A DNA stretch of 64,000 bases from Epiperipatus broadwayi (lineage: Eukaryota > Onychophora > Udeonychophora > Euonychophora > Peripatidae): positions 1,590,912 to 1,654,911 of the forward strand of contig JAQFVV010006335.1 in NCBI GenBank assembly GCA_028023455.1, read 5' to 3'. Below are positions 47,676 to 59,841 of this stretch, one piece after another. A program made the position numbers and the translations under genes. Under the pieces are notes generated by a model that saw nothing but the letters and a program-made list of their open reading frames with translations, searched no databases and had not been told where the DNA came from. The number at the start of each line of letters is the position of its first letter. The stretch's first letter is position 1.

Positions 47676-50600
47676 TGTGCCAGTCAAAACATGCTTATCC
47701 ATCTAACACGAGCTGGAACTCACAAAATGTACTTCAAACCCAGTCGAGCCCGAGATTTTGGTCAGGGACCAGCCTGGATTCGAACCCACTCTCCAAGCCC
47801 CAGATCTAACACCCAATGGATAACATAACAATGGTAGCACACGAGATTTAATTCTTCATCCGGCCCACTAGCAAATCGGAGAAAACAATAAGACTCATGG
47901 ACTTAAACATATATATAAACAACTTAAATACTAGACATTCCACAGATAAAATCTAACATATTTAAATAATAGGGGCTTTACTAATGAATACTTATGGGCA
48001 ATTAGTGAATTGGATTGATTTAATAATGAGACAGAAACTGATATATGATGAATTAAAATATATTTATTGACAATTGTTGTTGGCAAAATAGGTTTGTGGC
48101 TATGATTCAATGGAGCCAAATATCCTGCTATACAACTAATCACTACATTAACTTATTTGTTATGTCCTTTTATAATCAGTTCGAGTGGCTCTTTTACGTA
48201 AAATCAAACCAAGTCTGGAGTGAAGCTTAATAATACGTCTTAATTATAATAAATTTATTTTAACTATGGGCTTTTAAAGCGTCCCAGATAGCTTTAGATC
48301 GAACGGGTTTTCAAGAATGCTTCGGATCAACGCCGAAGACTGCATATTAGGGAGGGAGAGTTGGCTATAACGATTTTACTAATACGCTAGGCACAAGTAA
48401 AGTATAATAATAAAGTGGCTCTGCGGATGGAAGAATAGTTTTAGGGTTTTTGTGACAAACAACGGTTTACCCAAGAACCGGTCGTCATGCTGCAAAAGGG
48501 AACCTTTATTTGGTTCATAAGAAGCGGGGGACTTACGTGCTAATCTGGCCCGTAGCTCAGACTTCGCTACTGCACTACCCATAAGAGAAGATGGGCTGGA
48601 CTTACCGTGGCTCCATCTTATATATGTATAAAAAACAGCATAACGAGAAGATATAAATAAATAAATTCCACATCCGCCAAGCCGAAGGATATTATAAATT
48701 AAAGATCATATATTAAATGAACACTAGATCATCAGCTTGATCAAAAGAGCCAACTCTTCTGTAGCATGAGAAATACGAAATGCTACTGACAGGAATATAT
48801 AGATACAAACTTTACTTTATCCCGTTCAATCTCTTTAGTTATCTATAACTACTAAACTTTTAAAAGGGGGAAAAGTATATTTAATATGGGACTTACGAAT
48901 ACTTAACTAAAAAAATATACTTATGATTGCACTCCAGGCTAGTTTAATCTTTAGTAACATAATAAATAAAGATTGAAAAGCCACATTTTATATTTATATT
49001 AATTAATTTATTAAGTGAAAAAAATATGAATTTGGGTTTCGAAACAGTGCACGAAATGACGCTATATAAATAATTTAAATTTATATGTTTAAAAACATAT
49101 TCTATAATTAAATGCATGCCGTTTCGAAACATAGGCATAACTAACAATAATTAAAATAAGCAAAAGAAAAGCAAAATATAACTGCAGTGATTAAATTATA
49201 TAGCAAAACATTAGTTAACAAAGAAAAATTTGCAAAAGTATTACATTTTATAGAATTAAAATATTATTTTAGGAAACAATTTAGACAGTTTACACTATTG
49301 AATTAAGGAAAAAAATTAGCAAAAAGTATTTCATTTAAATATTATTTCAGAAACAATTTAGCGAGAAAGTTCAATGATATGGTTAGCTAACCTGTTTTGA
49401 AGAAACAATGACTGTTTTGAAATTTACAGAGCTCTGCGATTTTAAATATTAAAACAGTTCTCCTGTAGATGGGCTAAGGAGAGATTCGAGCTGGAATGAA
49501 GGTGAATTCTTGGGTGGCTTATGGCATCTTTAATTTAGTTGGGAGACGATTTTTAAAATAGTGTTTGTTTAGCTGGATTGAAATCGGAACGAAGGCAAAT
49601 AAATTATTTTTACGGCTTATGGCATCTTCAAATTTAGTTGGTGTAAGCTTGGTTGTTCCTTTGGCATTTGATGGATTGAACTAGGCGTTCCATCACGGGA
49701 AAGCAGCAAAATTTTGCCTGACTTTAGCCAGACATGTTAAAGTCGAACAATAATAAAACTTCTCCTGTTGACTCTCTTCAAAAGTAAGATGGATTCTCCC
49801 TTCCCGCTTAAAATAAGGCCTATTTATATCCTTCTACTAAACTTTAACACCTTTCTGGAATTTCGTAAGCCTCGGGACCAATTGACTTTTAATTAAAGCA
49901 AAATAATATAATTCAATTTCTACAACAACTGATAAAATCTCCGAGGTGTTATATTTAATTTCCTTAAAAAAATGTATCAAAATATATAAACTATATAATT
50001 TGATTCATTTTCATTAATTAAATTCCTTTTCAGGTGTTATTACTTAGCAGAAGGAACGGTATTCTGATTTAATGAAAAAGTCTTTTGTTGCAAACAAAAA
50101 TCAATCAGAAAACAGATTTTACTTTTTTACCCGGGTGTGTCACTAATTGATATCTTGTTTACAAAAATTCTCATTTTTAATTGCGAACAGATAATTCTTA
50201 TTTTATAAAACTAAATAACTTTTAACATATTTGTTTATTAAAAAAAAAAGCAAATTTAAAGAAAATACTTGTTTCAACTATATATGTAAAACATTAAATC
50301 AGAAAACCGTTAAATAAATTAAAGAAAACATTTACATTACTTTTATTTAAACTTAAATATATATGAATCATTTTGCCATTATTCCAAGGTTTAAATTATC
50401 CATCCACATACGAATATTATAGCGAATATAATTAAGAATTGACTGAAAATTAATAAAACATTTTATAATAAATTATGAGCATTTCTCCGCTATAATTTTA
50501 TCAAACCTGTCTAATTATAGCGTGTCTTCGTATGTAAATGGATGATGCCATTCAAGCGGCCATTGTAGCAAAGTTTTCCCGCTCGACTTATATATTACAT

Positions 50601-50691
50601 TTTTACATTTAAAATAGGTTCGAAACTAGTTCAGACGAGTAGGTCATTAGGTTGATGGTGAAACGGAAAGGGATTGGAGATTTCCGTTTCA
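47676..50691 (-). repeat. Upstream (5') LTR of the LTR element
   Basis: Same length and ends as the other LTR. Its transcription signals should lie here, but I could not identify a TATA box with confidence in such A+T-rich sequence. Confidence 0.85.
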
Positions 50692-50727
50692 ATATATATA
50701 TATATATATAAAATACATTATATAATA

Positions 50728-50767
<40 letters not shown>

Positions 50768-50871
50768 TATTATGTAATTTTTTTTTAACATGTAATCAGA
50801 ATATAGAAATTATGTAACATTTTAAATTTGTAATAGCAATATAGACATAATAATAAAAAACTTTCTAAAAC
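50692..50871 (+). other. 3' UTR of element I, second part
   Basis: TA-rich start, then ATTATGTAA...TTAACATGTAATCAGAATAT..., nearly identical to the end of element III (63243-63349), finishing at CTAAAACTAG. Confidence 0.8.
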
Positions 50872-51041
<170 letters not shown>

Positions 51042-51042
<1 letters not shown>

Positions 51043-51056
51043 GCAGCCATCTTGGC
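51042..51056 (-). promoter_or_regulatory. YY1-like site at the 5' terminus of element II (opposite orientation)
   Basis: GGCAGCCATCTTGGC on plus, that is GCCAAGATGGCTGCC on minus. It shares the CAAGATGGC core with elements I and III, at the same terminal position but inverted. Confidence 0.4.
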
Positions 51057-51232
51057 TCTTGACAGAGAAAGTTGACTCATTTCAGCTCCTGCTTTAGACT
51101 TAAGTTTTATTGGTTTTTGATTGAATTTGATAGTGAAAAGTATACCAAAAGAAAAAGGAAATTTTCCACTTAAAGGTAAGCTCTATTTCGAGCAAAATTG
51201 TTGTTAATATAAAGAAGAATATTAGATTTAAA

Positions 51233-53171
51233 ATGTCTAATATTTCTGATTCTAATTCCAATTTCAAAATTGCTAATAATAGCTTAGATAAAAATAATTA
51301 TTATCAAGATCTAGAAAAAGTCAAAGTTAACAATAGTTCTTTTTCAAAAGTAAAAACAGGATCCAATATGGCTGAAGCCTTATCTGATTTATCTAAAACA
51401 AGAAATAAATTTAAAAATACTAATTTGCCTGAGGCATCTGATTCTATTGAATTAAATAAGAATATTAAACAAACTTATGCTAGTATTTTAAAGCAAAAAT
51501 CTGAACAAGATAACAATGTAATTACAGAAGAAAATTTAACAGAAATTTTTAATTTTGACAATGAACTACAAATGGAACAAGAAAATACAAATTTATTATC
51601 AACTAGTAATACAGATTATGTTTCTGTATGTGAAAAATTTATACAAACAATTCCTTTAACAATTCTTAAATCATTTCAAAAATTTAAAAGTATTAAAACG
51701 TCTACAATAGCTATAACAGATACTAATTCTTCAGTCATGAATTTTCCTACTGATGAATTTTATTCTTATCTATCAGAAAAAAAACTTTGGTCAATGATAT
51801 ACAAAGTGCTAGATTATCCTAATAGCAGATATAAAACAATAGAATATCATAATGTGGCTCAGAAACAAATATTTGAAAAACATATTCACTTTCTTAATGG
51901 AAAATTTATTTGTTACATAGACATTGATAGACCTACAAATTTGAATGGACAAATTAAGAACTGTCATGTAGACTTTAAATCTGATGATCTACAAGATTTA
52001 CTAAAAAATGTTGGAACTGTGGCCAACTTTAAATACGTATGGGAAAAAAGAGCCACACAGCCAGTTCTAACCAATACTGTTCATTTCACTATGTCATTGA
52101 AGAAAAATATCCAACCAACAGATATACCAACATTACATGCAACAGATTCTTCACCTTTGATAGTTTTACTTTCAGAGGCATTTCACCTCAGTGTTTTTTT
52201 TGTAAAGCCAGAGATCATCTTATCAAAGAATGCCCTAACTGTTTTTGTAAAAATTGTGGTGTTAAAAAAACAAAAACGCATCAGTGCAGTAGAGATCCAA
52301 TAGCTAATAATGAAATCAGACTCATGCAAAGTAACCCTGAAAAAACAAAAGTAGATGAAACTATTCCCAATATGCAAAGTAACCCTGAAAAAACAAAAGT
52401 AGATGAACCTATTCCCAATAATGAAGACAACAACACAGATATCCAAAATCTCAGCCTTGATGAACTTATTCCCAATAATGAAGACAAAACTGCAGATAGG
52501 CAAAATCTCAGCCTTGATGAATTTATTTCCAATAATGAAGACAACAACACAAATAAGCAAAATCTCAGTTTTGATGATCCTAGTCAAAATAGCTCCATGA
52601 ATACTATACCAAATAAATCTTATACCTCACAGGAGGAAACAGAAACAGAGTACATGAGTGACACCTTAACATTTCCTTGCTCTGATGAAGAGTTCCAATT
52701 AATTAAAGTAAAGACTAAGAACCGAATGCACAAGAGGAAACAATCCGCATTGCATCAAGAGCCTATACAAACTAATGAACCTGACAAACATAGTGAAAGA
52801 AAATCAAAGAAAAATGATACAAAGTCTACCACACCAGCATTAAAAAAAAACAACTCACAAATAAAACAGGTGAAACAGATTATCTGGCTAATGAATCAAC
52901 ACTTCATTGAACCAGACAAAAACAAAGTACAAATCAATTGACACAGGAGCAGCTTCTTCTGATGGCAGGAGTGGATGTACACAGAAGATCTACTAAATCT
53001 AAGTATATCATAACAAATACCATGTCTCAAAATACAGAGACAGATGTTGAAGCACCATTAAAAATAGACTATCAAGATGAGTTGCTAAATAACACATATA
53101 GACTTTCAAACCAGGACAATTTTTTGGATTTAATTCCAAATGTGAAAATAATTATCATGTTTATGAACTAA
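51233..53171 (+). pseudogene. Tx1-like element II ORF1, two frameshifts
   Basis: Homolog of the element III ORF1. The first frame (51233-52303) carries the Asn/Ser/Lys-rich N-terminus and the conserved middle (TIPLTILKSFQKF, then YIDIDRP and KNCHVDF). Near 52165 it shifts into the frame 52039-52941, which holds the zinc knuckles (CFFCKARDHLIKEC, then CKNCGVKKTKTHQC). After these comes a run of near-identical tandem units (two of about 48 bp, then three of about 60 bp; 52323-52580). A second shift near 52935 leads to the conserved end block LMAGVDVHRRS. An RNA-binding role is inferred from the knuckles. Confidence 0.8.
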
Positions 53172-53362
53172 AATATGCACAACAAACTCAATAGAACTTC
53201 ACTTGCAAGGGTAAGTTCATTGTTTTCACAGTGGTGTATTATTATAATTTTTCTTTTCTATTTAACACATTCCTATTATACTTTTACTAATATTAGTTGT
53301 CCCATTCATTATACAATAAACTATAAAATATCATTCTCCCACCATTTTATATAATTGATAAT

Positions 53363-56300
53363 ATGGGTCTTTCTATTACAGCAGTCAAGGTAAGGGGTAT
53401 TAACTCTACCCAGCGAATATATGCAATTAGCAATTGGATAAGGCAATTCTCACCCCATATCCTTTTATTTACAGAGACAAAATGCTCAGTACATTCAGCA
53501 TCTAATCCTGAAATCTACCTTAGTAAATTTGGATACAGAAAATTTTCAACATCTGATATTGCTGCTGCTGGGGTAGGGATTCTCATCCATCATTGTTCTC
53601 CTTTTCAAACTTTTAAAATTTTGTACTTAGATCAGCATATGAGTATAATTATTCTTTGTCATTCTTCTTTTACAGTGAATTTAATAACATTCTATTTATA
53701 TAATCAGCCAGTGTTAATTCACCAATTAATAAATAAAATAAATTTAATATTAGCTACAAATTCTTACCCAACTATAATCATGGGTGATTTTAACATGTCT
53801 TATAAGAATTTTACATTAAAATACCTTCATTTGATTAATAAAAATCTCATGAGTGCTGAAGGTTTTTTTCCAACTAACTCCATTTTATTCTACACTAAAA
53901 AACACTCCTCTCTAATAGACCTTGTATTCTATTCACCAGATCTACATTTCATAATAAATCCCTCTCTATGTCCTGTAACTTTCTCTGATCATTTAGCACT
54001 TAATGTGGAACTTGCAATACACATGCAACATCAAACAATTCTTCCTCTAAATAAAACTACTCGTCTTCTTTTAAAATCCACTACACCTGAAGCTGTTCTC
54101 TCTGAGATTTATATTTATTTTAAGAAGGTAGACATACTATCTTTAAACCCAGTAGAGACCTGGCTATCATTTATTAACATAATCTCTTCTACTATTCGAC
54201 ATTATACCTCCAAAAATAGTTCTCCCACTAATCTTGTTAATAAGTTAGATACAATACACTTAAAACTAAAAAATACTTCATGTGACCCTTCTTTAGTTAC
54301 ATCAATAATGTTTTTAAAACAATAATACAAGCAAACCCAACTCATACTGGCTGATTATATCTCTATAAAAAAAGCAAAAATTTTTCTAGCTAATCCCCAT
54401 AACTGGTCTAAAGGATATATTCAGTGGGATTTAGGTTATACTCCCAAAAAATTAACTCCTTCATCTATTATTTTTGATTCAAAAATGATTGCTGGGGAAG
54501 ACATGACTCCACAAATATATTACCACTTTAAATCTAGAATCCAAAAATTTCCTTTTCCAAAATTTTCTTCATTTCACTTTGGTTTTACCACAGAAGAACA
54601 TAACATTACAAAGTATGAAATTGCTCTCAAGTTGAACGCTTTTCCCAACAATACACACCTAGGTACACATGCAATTCCAAAATTTTTATTATCACATCTT
54701 AGCCACTTTACTATCCCAATAGTACACAATATGATAAATTATCTATCAAAACAAATATATAACATTGACCAACTTTATCCAGTATCACTGGTCCCTTTTC
54801 TAAAAAAAAATACACTTCCTTCTCTAGATAATCTATGCCCTATTTCAATGTCTCTTCTGATCATCAAACAAATAGAGTCTCTTTTAAAAGACAAAATTCA
54901 ACCCCTAATACTTTCTGGGTTGTCTAGGTTTCAGTTTGCTAGAAAAGGATGTTCTACTTCTGAAGCACTTATGTTATGTAAAATATTAATAGAGGATGTA
55001 AGACAAACTAGAAAATCAGCACCTATTGCAATTCAATTAGCCATATAGGCTGCATTCGATTCGGTGCCTGTGGACAAGCTGCTATAGGTGCTTAGTCAAC
55101 ATAAAATTCCAATACCTATAATGTATGTTCTAGCAAACCTGCTCATCAATAGAAAAATACACATTACTCTTAATGGCAAAATGTCCCCTGACTTCACTCC
55201 ACACAACTAAATACCACAAGGCTCTCCCCTTAGTTCACTGTTTTTATCACATATATTTACCCCCTCCTACTAAAAATAGAATCTAAATTGCCAGGAATAT
55301 ATGTACCCCTCATAAACCAATCCATCAATCATATTTCATACATGGATGATATAGTCATTTTTTTGCCATCCAAAAAACATTTGCCTTTAATGTATACCAT
55401 TTTAGAAAATTACTCTGCAGCTTATAGTTTAAAATTTAACAAAGAAAAAACATCTATTTGGAGTATACTTTCTGGTAATCAAATTCATTCAGTTTGCAGT
55501 TCCCCTCCCCACAAATTTCTTGGTCTCCCAATTCATCTGTCTATGAATGCAATGAGAAAGATAATACAAGAACAATTAATATCTGCAATTGAAAAGGTGA
55601 CAGCCTCACTTTCAAAAGGATATCTTTCATTGCATAGTAAAATATCACTCATTAACATATTAATTTTCCAAAAAATAAATTACTATGCACCTATCATTAA
55701 ATTTACTAACTCATTTAAGAAAAAAATTAACTCTTTTTGCACCAAACTCATATGGAATAAAAAGGCAGTGGTAATAAGCATCAAAAGTCTGCAAAAACAT
55801 TCAAAACAAAATGGCCTGTCATTACACTGCATTTCAACATTCTATTACCAAAAAACTCATAATACATTAATGAAACTTTATATGACACATGAAAATTTCC
55901 AAGTGTTTCTTCCAATATCACCTACAGACACTCCACCTCCTATTAAAAATAAATTCATTAACAATCTAATGAAAACAATATTCAAACATAAAGTACCTGC
56001 TACAAACCTTTTCTCAACTAAAATTAAGTATTGGGAAGCACATTACATAACAACTAATTCCAGTCCCTTTGAAAATCCCATTAGCTTAATTAATATCACA
56101 AATAAAGCTATAATCCAAAAAACTAAATTCTGGTACTTGGAGCCTAAGTACTTAGATTTTCTAATAAAAATCAACGTTAATTAATATCACAAATAAAGCT
56201 ATAATCCAGAAAATTAAATTCTGGTACTTGGAGCCTAAGTACTTAGATTTTCTAATAAAAATCAACATTAGAGCTTTACCTACCAATGCTTTTCTGGCTG

Positions 56301-56686
56301 GAAGATGGAGATCTCCAAAGATAGATGTCATTTGTCAACTATGTAATAAAGAAGAAGAAACAACAGAACATTTTATTTCTCAGTGTACTTCTCTCAAAAC
56401 ATATCGAGAACTAATTGCTGATATAACCCATAATCCAAAATGCTCATTGACAGTATTGATAGAAAATATTCAAAGAGGGTTGTTTCCAACAATAAGAATA
56501 ACAATCTTTATACTATACACACTCTGGTTTATGAGATGCCACTTTATATTCAATCCCACATCTCGTAAACTTAAATCACTTTTTCTCAATAAGTTAGGAA
56601 AAATTAAAACAAGAGATCAAGCACTAGCTCCAACAGATATAGTATCAGCCACTTGGAGTTTAATCAAATTACCAACACCACTGTGA
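53363..56686 (+). pseudogene. Tx1-like element II ORF2 (endonuclease-reverse transcriptase), broken
   Basis: The endonuclease frame 53363-54325 is complete for the catalytic set: MGLSITAVKVRG (position of the Asn motif), TETK, IMGDFN, LIDLVF and FSDHLAL. A TAA follows at 54323. The reverse transcriptase continues at 54485-55048. Motif A reads QLAI-stop-AAFDSVP: the catalytic Asp codon is now Ala and the next codon but one is TAG. YMDD is intact near 55343. The thumb and C-terminal part run to 56184. There a 91-bp tandem duplication shifts the frame, and the last piece (56228-56686) has the CX2C...HX4C finger (CQLCNKEEETTEHFISQC). Inactive. Confidence 0.85.
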
Positions 56687-56933
56687 AATATGAATAGCAT
56701 ATTTGCTGGATGTAAGTGAGTTTTGTTGCTATATATGTATTTAATATTGTTATTGTTATTGATTTTTTTTTCCTCAGTTTTTCAATATTATTAATGTAAA
56801 AATATTTCATGTATTCATAATAATAATTTTGTTAATAATATTCAATTCTAAATTGTAGATCAGTTTTTGTAACATGCTTTAAAATTGTATTTTCATATAT
56901 GTTCTTATGATATCAAATTAAGTACTTTAAAAC

Positions 56934-56972
<39 letters not shown>
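56934..56972 (+). repeat. (TAG)n array after element II
   Basis: Short TAG run joining the 3' end of element II to a fragment of 5' UTR. Confidence 0.9.
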
Positions 56973-56973
<1 letters not shown>

Positions 56974-57128
56974 CAAGATGGCCACCATGCCTCACAAGCA
57001 CGTCGTTTTGGCTCCAAAATAATTTTAAAATTTTCATTGAAATTTTACTATTTGAGTCTACTTGTGGTTGATACTTTTATCATTATAGTTTATTACACCG
57101 GAATAAACAATTAGGTAGGTAAAATCTA
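56973..57128 (+). mobile_element. Isolated 5'-UTR fragment of a Tx1-like element
   Basis: Nearly identical to the first 156 bp of element III (57244-57399), from TCAAGATGGCC to GGTAGGTAAAATCTAC. It then stops and (TAG)n follows. The 3' part is missing, the opposite of the usual LINE 5' truncation. Confidence 0.8.
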
Positions 57129-57153
57129 CTACTAGTAGTAGTAGTAGTAGTAC

Positions 57154-57198
<45 letters not shown>

Positions 57199-57206
57199 TG
57201 GTAGTG

Positions 57207-57243
<37 letters not shown>
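57129..57243 (+). repeat. (TAG)n array before element III
   Basis: About 115 bp of TAG with TAC and TGG variants. Confidence 0.95.
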
Positions 57244-57244
<1 letters not shown>

Positions 57245-57254
57245 CAAGATGGCC
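57245..57254 (+). promoter_or_regulatory. YY1-like site at the 5' terminus of element III
   Basis: CAAGATGGCC at the second base of the element, followed by ACCATGCC. The same site is present in the isolated fragment at 56974. Confidence 0.45.
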
Positions 57255-57446
57255 ACCATGCCTCACAAGCACGTCGTTTTGGCTCCAAAATAATTTTAAA
57301 ATTTTCATTGAAATTCTACTATTTGAGTCTACTTGTGGTTGATACTTTTATCATTATAGTTTATTACACCGGAATAAACAATTAGGTAGGTAAAATCTAC
57401 TTCCTTTTTTAAAATCTGACAGATTTAATTTATCTGTTCTATAACT

Positions 57447-59312
57447 ATGGAGTCGAAAGACTCGTTGCTTCTAAATCAAATGACAAACGTAAGTGAGCCT
57501 ACAAATAATTCTGTTATGTCTAATAATAATTCATTATTTCAAACTGAAGATGTTCAAATTACAATCAATAACCAAAATAAATCGAATAACACAATTCAAA
57601 CTAGCAATCAAGTGAAACCGCAAGCAAAGCTAATGAAACCTAGAAAAACGTTCGGCTCTGTTAACGTTCAAACGAGCATGCAAGAGTCTATCGAAAACAT
57701 GGACAGTTTCCCAGAATTACCGAAAACAACTAATAATATTAATGCTAATAACCTTATGCAAGAATCAGACAATAATCAACATTTTTTCAAACAAGATCTA
57801 AAGGAAAATCAAATAAAAGAAAATAATTTGTATGCTAGAGCAGTTAAATCTCATGCCGATAATATTACCAGTAACGTGCAAAATTCAACTGAATACTTAA
57901 CAGAAGTATTAGGCCTAGAAAATGATAACGAAGACGAACAAAATAATGTAAATATAATACCAGATGATACCCAATTAATTACTTCGGAATTATATGCTCA
58001 GTACACAAATAATTTTAACCAAACCATACCTCAAAGTCTCTTTAGATCGTTCCAAAAATTTCATAGCGAGAAAACGTTAATAATGGCAGTTACAAACACG
58101 GAATGCGATTTATTTAAATTTCCTATGGATGAATTTTATCAACTTTTGACTGAAAAAAAATTATGGACATTTATTTATAAAATATTATACCATCCTAATA
58201 ATAGATATTTATGCATAGAATTCCATAATAAAACGCAAAGGAATATTTTCAAAAATAATATTAAATTTTTGAACTCAAGAATCCTTTGTTACATCGATAT
58301 GGAGCGACCCCTATCTCTACAAGGAAGAATCAAAAACTGCCACGTTGATTTTAATGAAATTGACTTGCAATTAATTCTGTCAAAATACGGGAAAATAACA
58401 AACTTTAAATATCTGCTTGATAAAAATGCAGTTATCCCAGTATTTTTAAATATTGCGACGTTTAGCATAACATTAAACAAGAATGTTACACCTAGTGATA
58501 TACCAACTGTACATGAAACAGACATCTCACCAGTAATCATCACTTTCAGAGGTTTACCACCCCAGTGCTTTCATTGCAAACAACGATCGCATTTAATACA
58601 AGACTGCCCTACCAAAGTATGTCAAAAATGCGGATTAAAACACTCGAGAACACATCGTTGCTGGAGCCAATTAAATACAACAAAATATAACGAAAATATC
58701 AACATCAAAATAACACCAACTTTAAGTCAAACAGGAGATAATGATAATACCCAAACGGAGTTACCACAAACCCAGGATTCATCAACCTTGATTATCTCTG
58801 ACAAACAATCAATACCAATACACCTGGATGTACCAATAATTAGTAACTCAGAACTTGATGATGAGAATATTAGCTCATCCTCATCAAGTGAGCTTGAAGA
58901 TATTTTCATGGAAGATTCCATTCCGTTTCAATTAGTAACAAAAAATAAAAAAATTGCAAAAAGAAAAAAGGGAATTGATGTAACTGAATTGATTCAAGAT
59001 AATAATAATCAATCTACCGCTATAAAATGTAAATCACCAGTGAATCATGCTCCAACAAAGCAATCCATTCCATTTAAAAAGAAAATAAAATCTAATAACT
59101 CTGACCTCCAAATAACAGGAACTCCAACGGACACACACTCGGATAGACAATTGCGTTCAGTTGCTTCCACTTCAACACCACAACAGCAGGTATATTTAGC
59201 TGGTGTTGATATCCACAGAAGAACACATAAGAAAATAAAAGTTAATACTGAACACACATCAGATAATCCTAATGCAAATTATCCTGGACACATTAAACCA
59301 AACAAAACTTAG
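57447..59312 (+). CDS. Tx1-like element III ORF1: zinc-knuckle nucleic-acid-binding protein
   Basis: Intact, 621 codons. In Tx1/L1-type elements ORF1 protein coats the RNA and helps target-primed reverse transcription. Residues 1-170 are Asn/Gln/Ser-rich and probably disordered. About 190-345 form the conserved middle part shared with element II (IPQSLFRSFQKFHSEKT, FPMDEFYQLL, CYIDMERPLSLQGRIKNCHVDF), possibly RRM-like. Two knuckles follow: CFHCKQRSHLIQDC (374-387, CX2CX4HX4C) and CQKCGLKHSRTHRC (392-405, a variant spacing). The tail is Ser/Asp-rich, then Lys-rich, ending with a conserved LAGVDIHRRTHKK. The start Met matches that of element I. The frame is closed by TAG before the 0.5-kb spacer. 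Confidence 0.85.
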   Translation: MESKDSLLLNQMTNVSEPTNNSVMSNNNSLFQTEDVQITINNQNKSNNTIQTSNQVKPQAKLMKPRKTFGSVNVQTSMQESIENMDSFPELPKTTNNINANNLMQESDNNQHFFKQDLKENQIKENNLYARAVKSHADNITSNVQNSTEYLTEVLGLENDNEDEQNNVNIIPDDTQLITSELYAQYTNNFNQTIPQSLFRSFQKFHSEKTLIMAVTNTECDLFKFPMDEFYQLLTEKKLWTFIYKILYHPNNRYLCIEFHNKTQRNIFKNNIKFLNSRILCYIDMERPLSLQGRIKNCHVDFNEIDLQLILSKYGKITNFKYLLDKNAVIPVFLNIATFSITLNKNVTPSDIPTVHETDISPVIITFRGLPPQCFHCKQRSHLIQDCPTKVCQKCGLKHSRTHRCWSQLNTTKYNENINIKITPTLSQTGDNDNTQTELPQTQDSSTLIISDKQSIPIHLDVPIISNSELDDENISSSSSSELEDIFMEDSIPFQLVTKNKKIAKRKKGIDVTELIQDNNNQSTAIKCKSPVNHAPTKQSIPFKKKIKSNNSDLQITGTPTDTHSDRQLRSVASTSTPQQQVYLAGVDIHRRTHKKIKVNTEHTSDNPNANYPGHIKPNKT

Positions 59313-59841
59313 TGATATATCATGAATGAAGAACTATATCCAACCGTTTTTATTTTATTTTTATTTTATCCAATTTGTGTTAAATACTCTGTTGTAATGA
59401 TTTTTTTGTTAATTTTTATGTTTGGTAGGGGTTCATTGCTGATTACACTTACCCAGCTAAAATACATATATCACATTAATAATATTATACACACACTACA
59501 TGACAAACAACCACACATAATTACATCTTATACCCGTAAACTAAATAAACATAAACTTTATAATAAACAAACACATATATCTATAAATTATAAACTCACT
59601 AATACATTTTTCCTTTTATTATTAAACATGCTATATCTATTCTCATTATATACTATACAAAATTATTACCTTCCTTTAACATCCTATCCCACTGTTACAT
59701 TGGATAGACTGTTCCAGTCTTCATATGACTATACTTACTCCATAAAATCTTACTTTCCACTACCAAGATCATTAACAACTACAAACATTATGCATATACA
59801 ACAAATTACCATAATCATTGTACAATCTAGAATTACTCATG
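59313..59841 (+). other. Spacer between ORF1 and ORF2 of element III
   Basis: Contains a 178-codon open frame (59322-59858) also open in element I (37985-38521). The differences between the two copies are nearly all amino-acid-changing, and element II has no counterpart, so I treat it as non-coding spacer. Confidence 0.55.

Larger units (their letters stand above)
41866..50691 (-). mobile_element. LTR retrotransposon with 3.0-kb LTRs, apparently non-autonomous
   Basis: Two direct repeats of 3016 bp flank a 2794-bp interior. Their ends are TG..CA (plus strand TGTGCC...TTTCA). ATAT flanks both sides, compatible with a 4-5 bp target duplication, although the TA-rich target makes this ambiguous. 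A primer site on the minus strand gives the orientation. There is no protease, reverse transcriptase or integrase, only one gag-like-sized ORF. This fits a LARD-like derivative that needs enzymes in trans. By eye the LTRs differ at roughly two dozen positions, so the insertion is fairly recent. Confidence 0.8.
35909..50871 (+). mobile_element. Tx1/L1-like non-LTR retrotransposon I, split by an LTR element
   Basis: The element occupies 35909-41865 and resumes at 50692-50871, about 6.1 kb in total. Its 5' end (TCAAGATGGCCACC) follows (TAG)n, and its 3' end (CTAAAACTAG) runs into the next (TAG)n. It closely matches element III throughout. An 8.8-kb LTR element sits in the TA-rich part of its 3' UTR. 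Confidence 0.85.
51043..56933 (+). mobile_element. Tx1/L1-like non-LTR retrotransposon II (different subfamily)
   Basis: About 5.9 kb between (TAG)n arrays, with the same gene order as I and III but clearly diverged protein sequence. The spacer between ORF1 and ORF2 is only about 190 bp, against about 530 bp in I and III. The 3' end is CTTTAAAACTAG. Confidence 0.85.
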
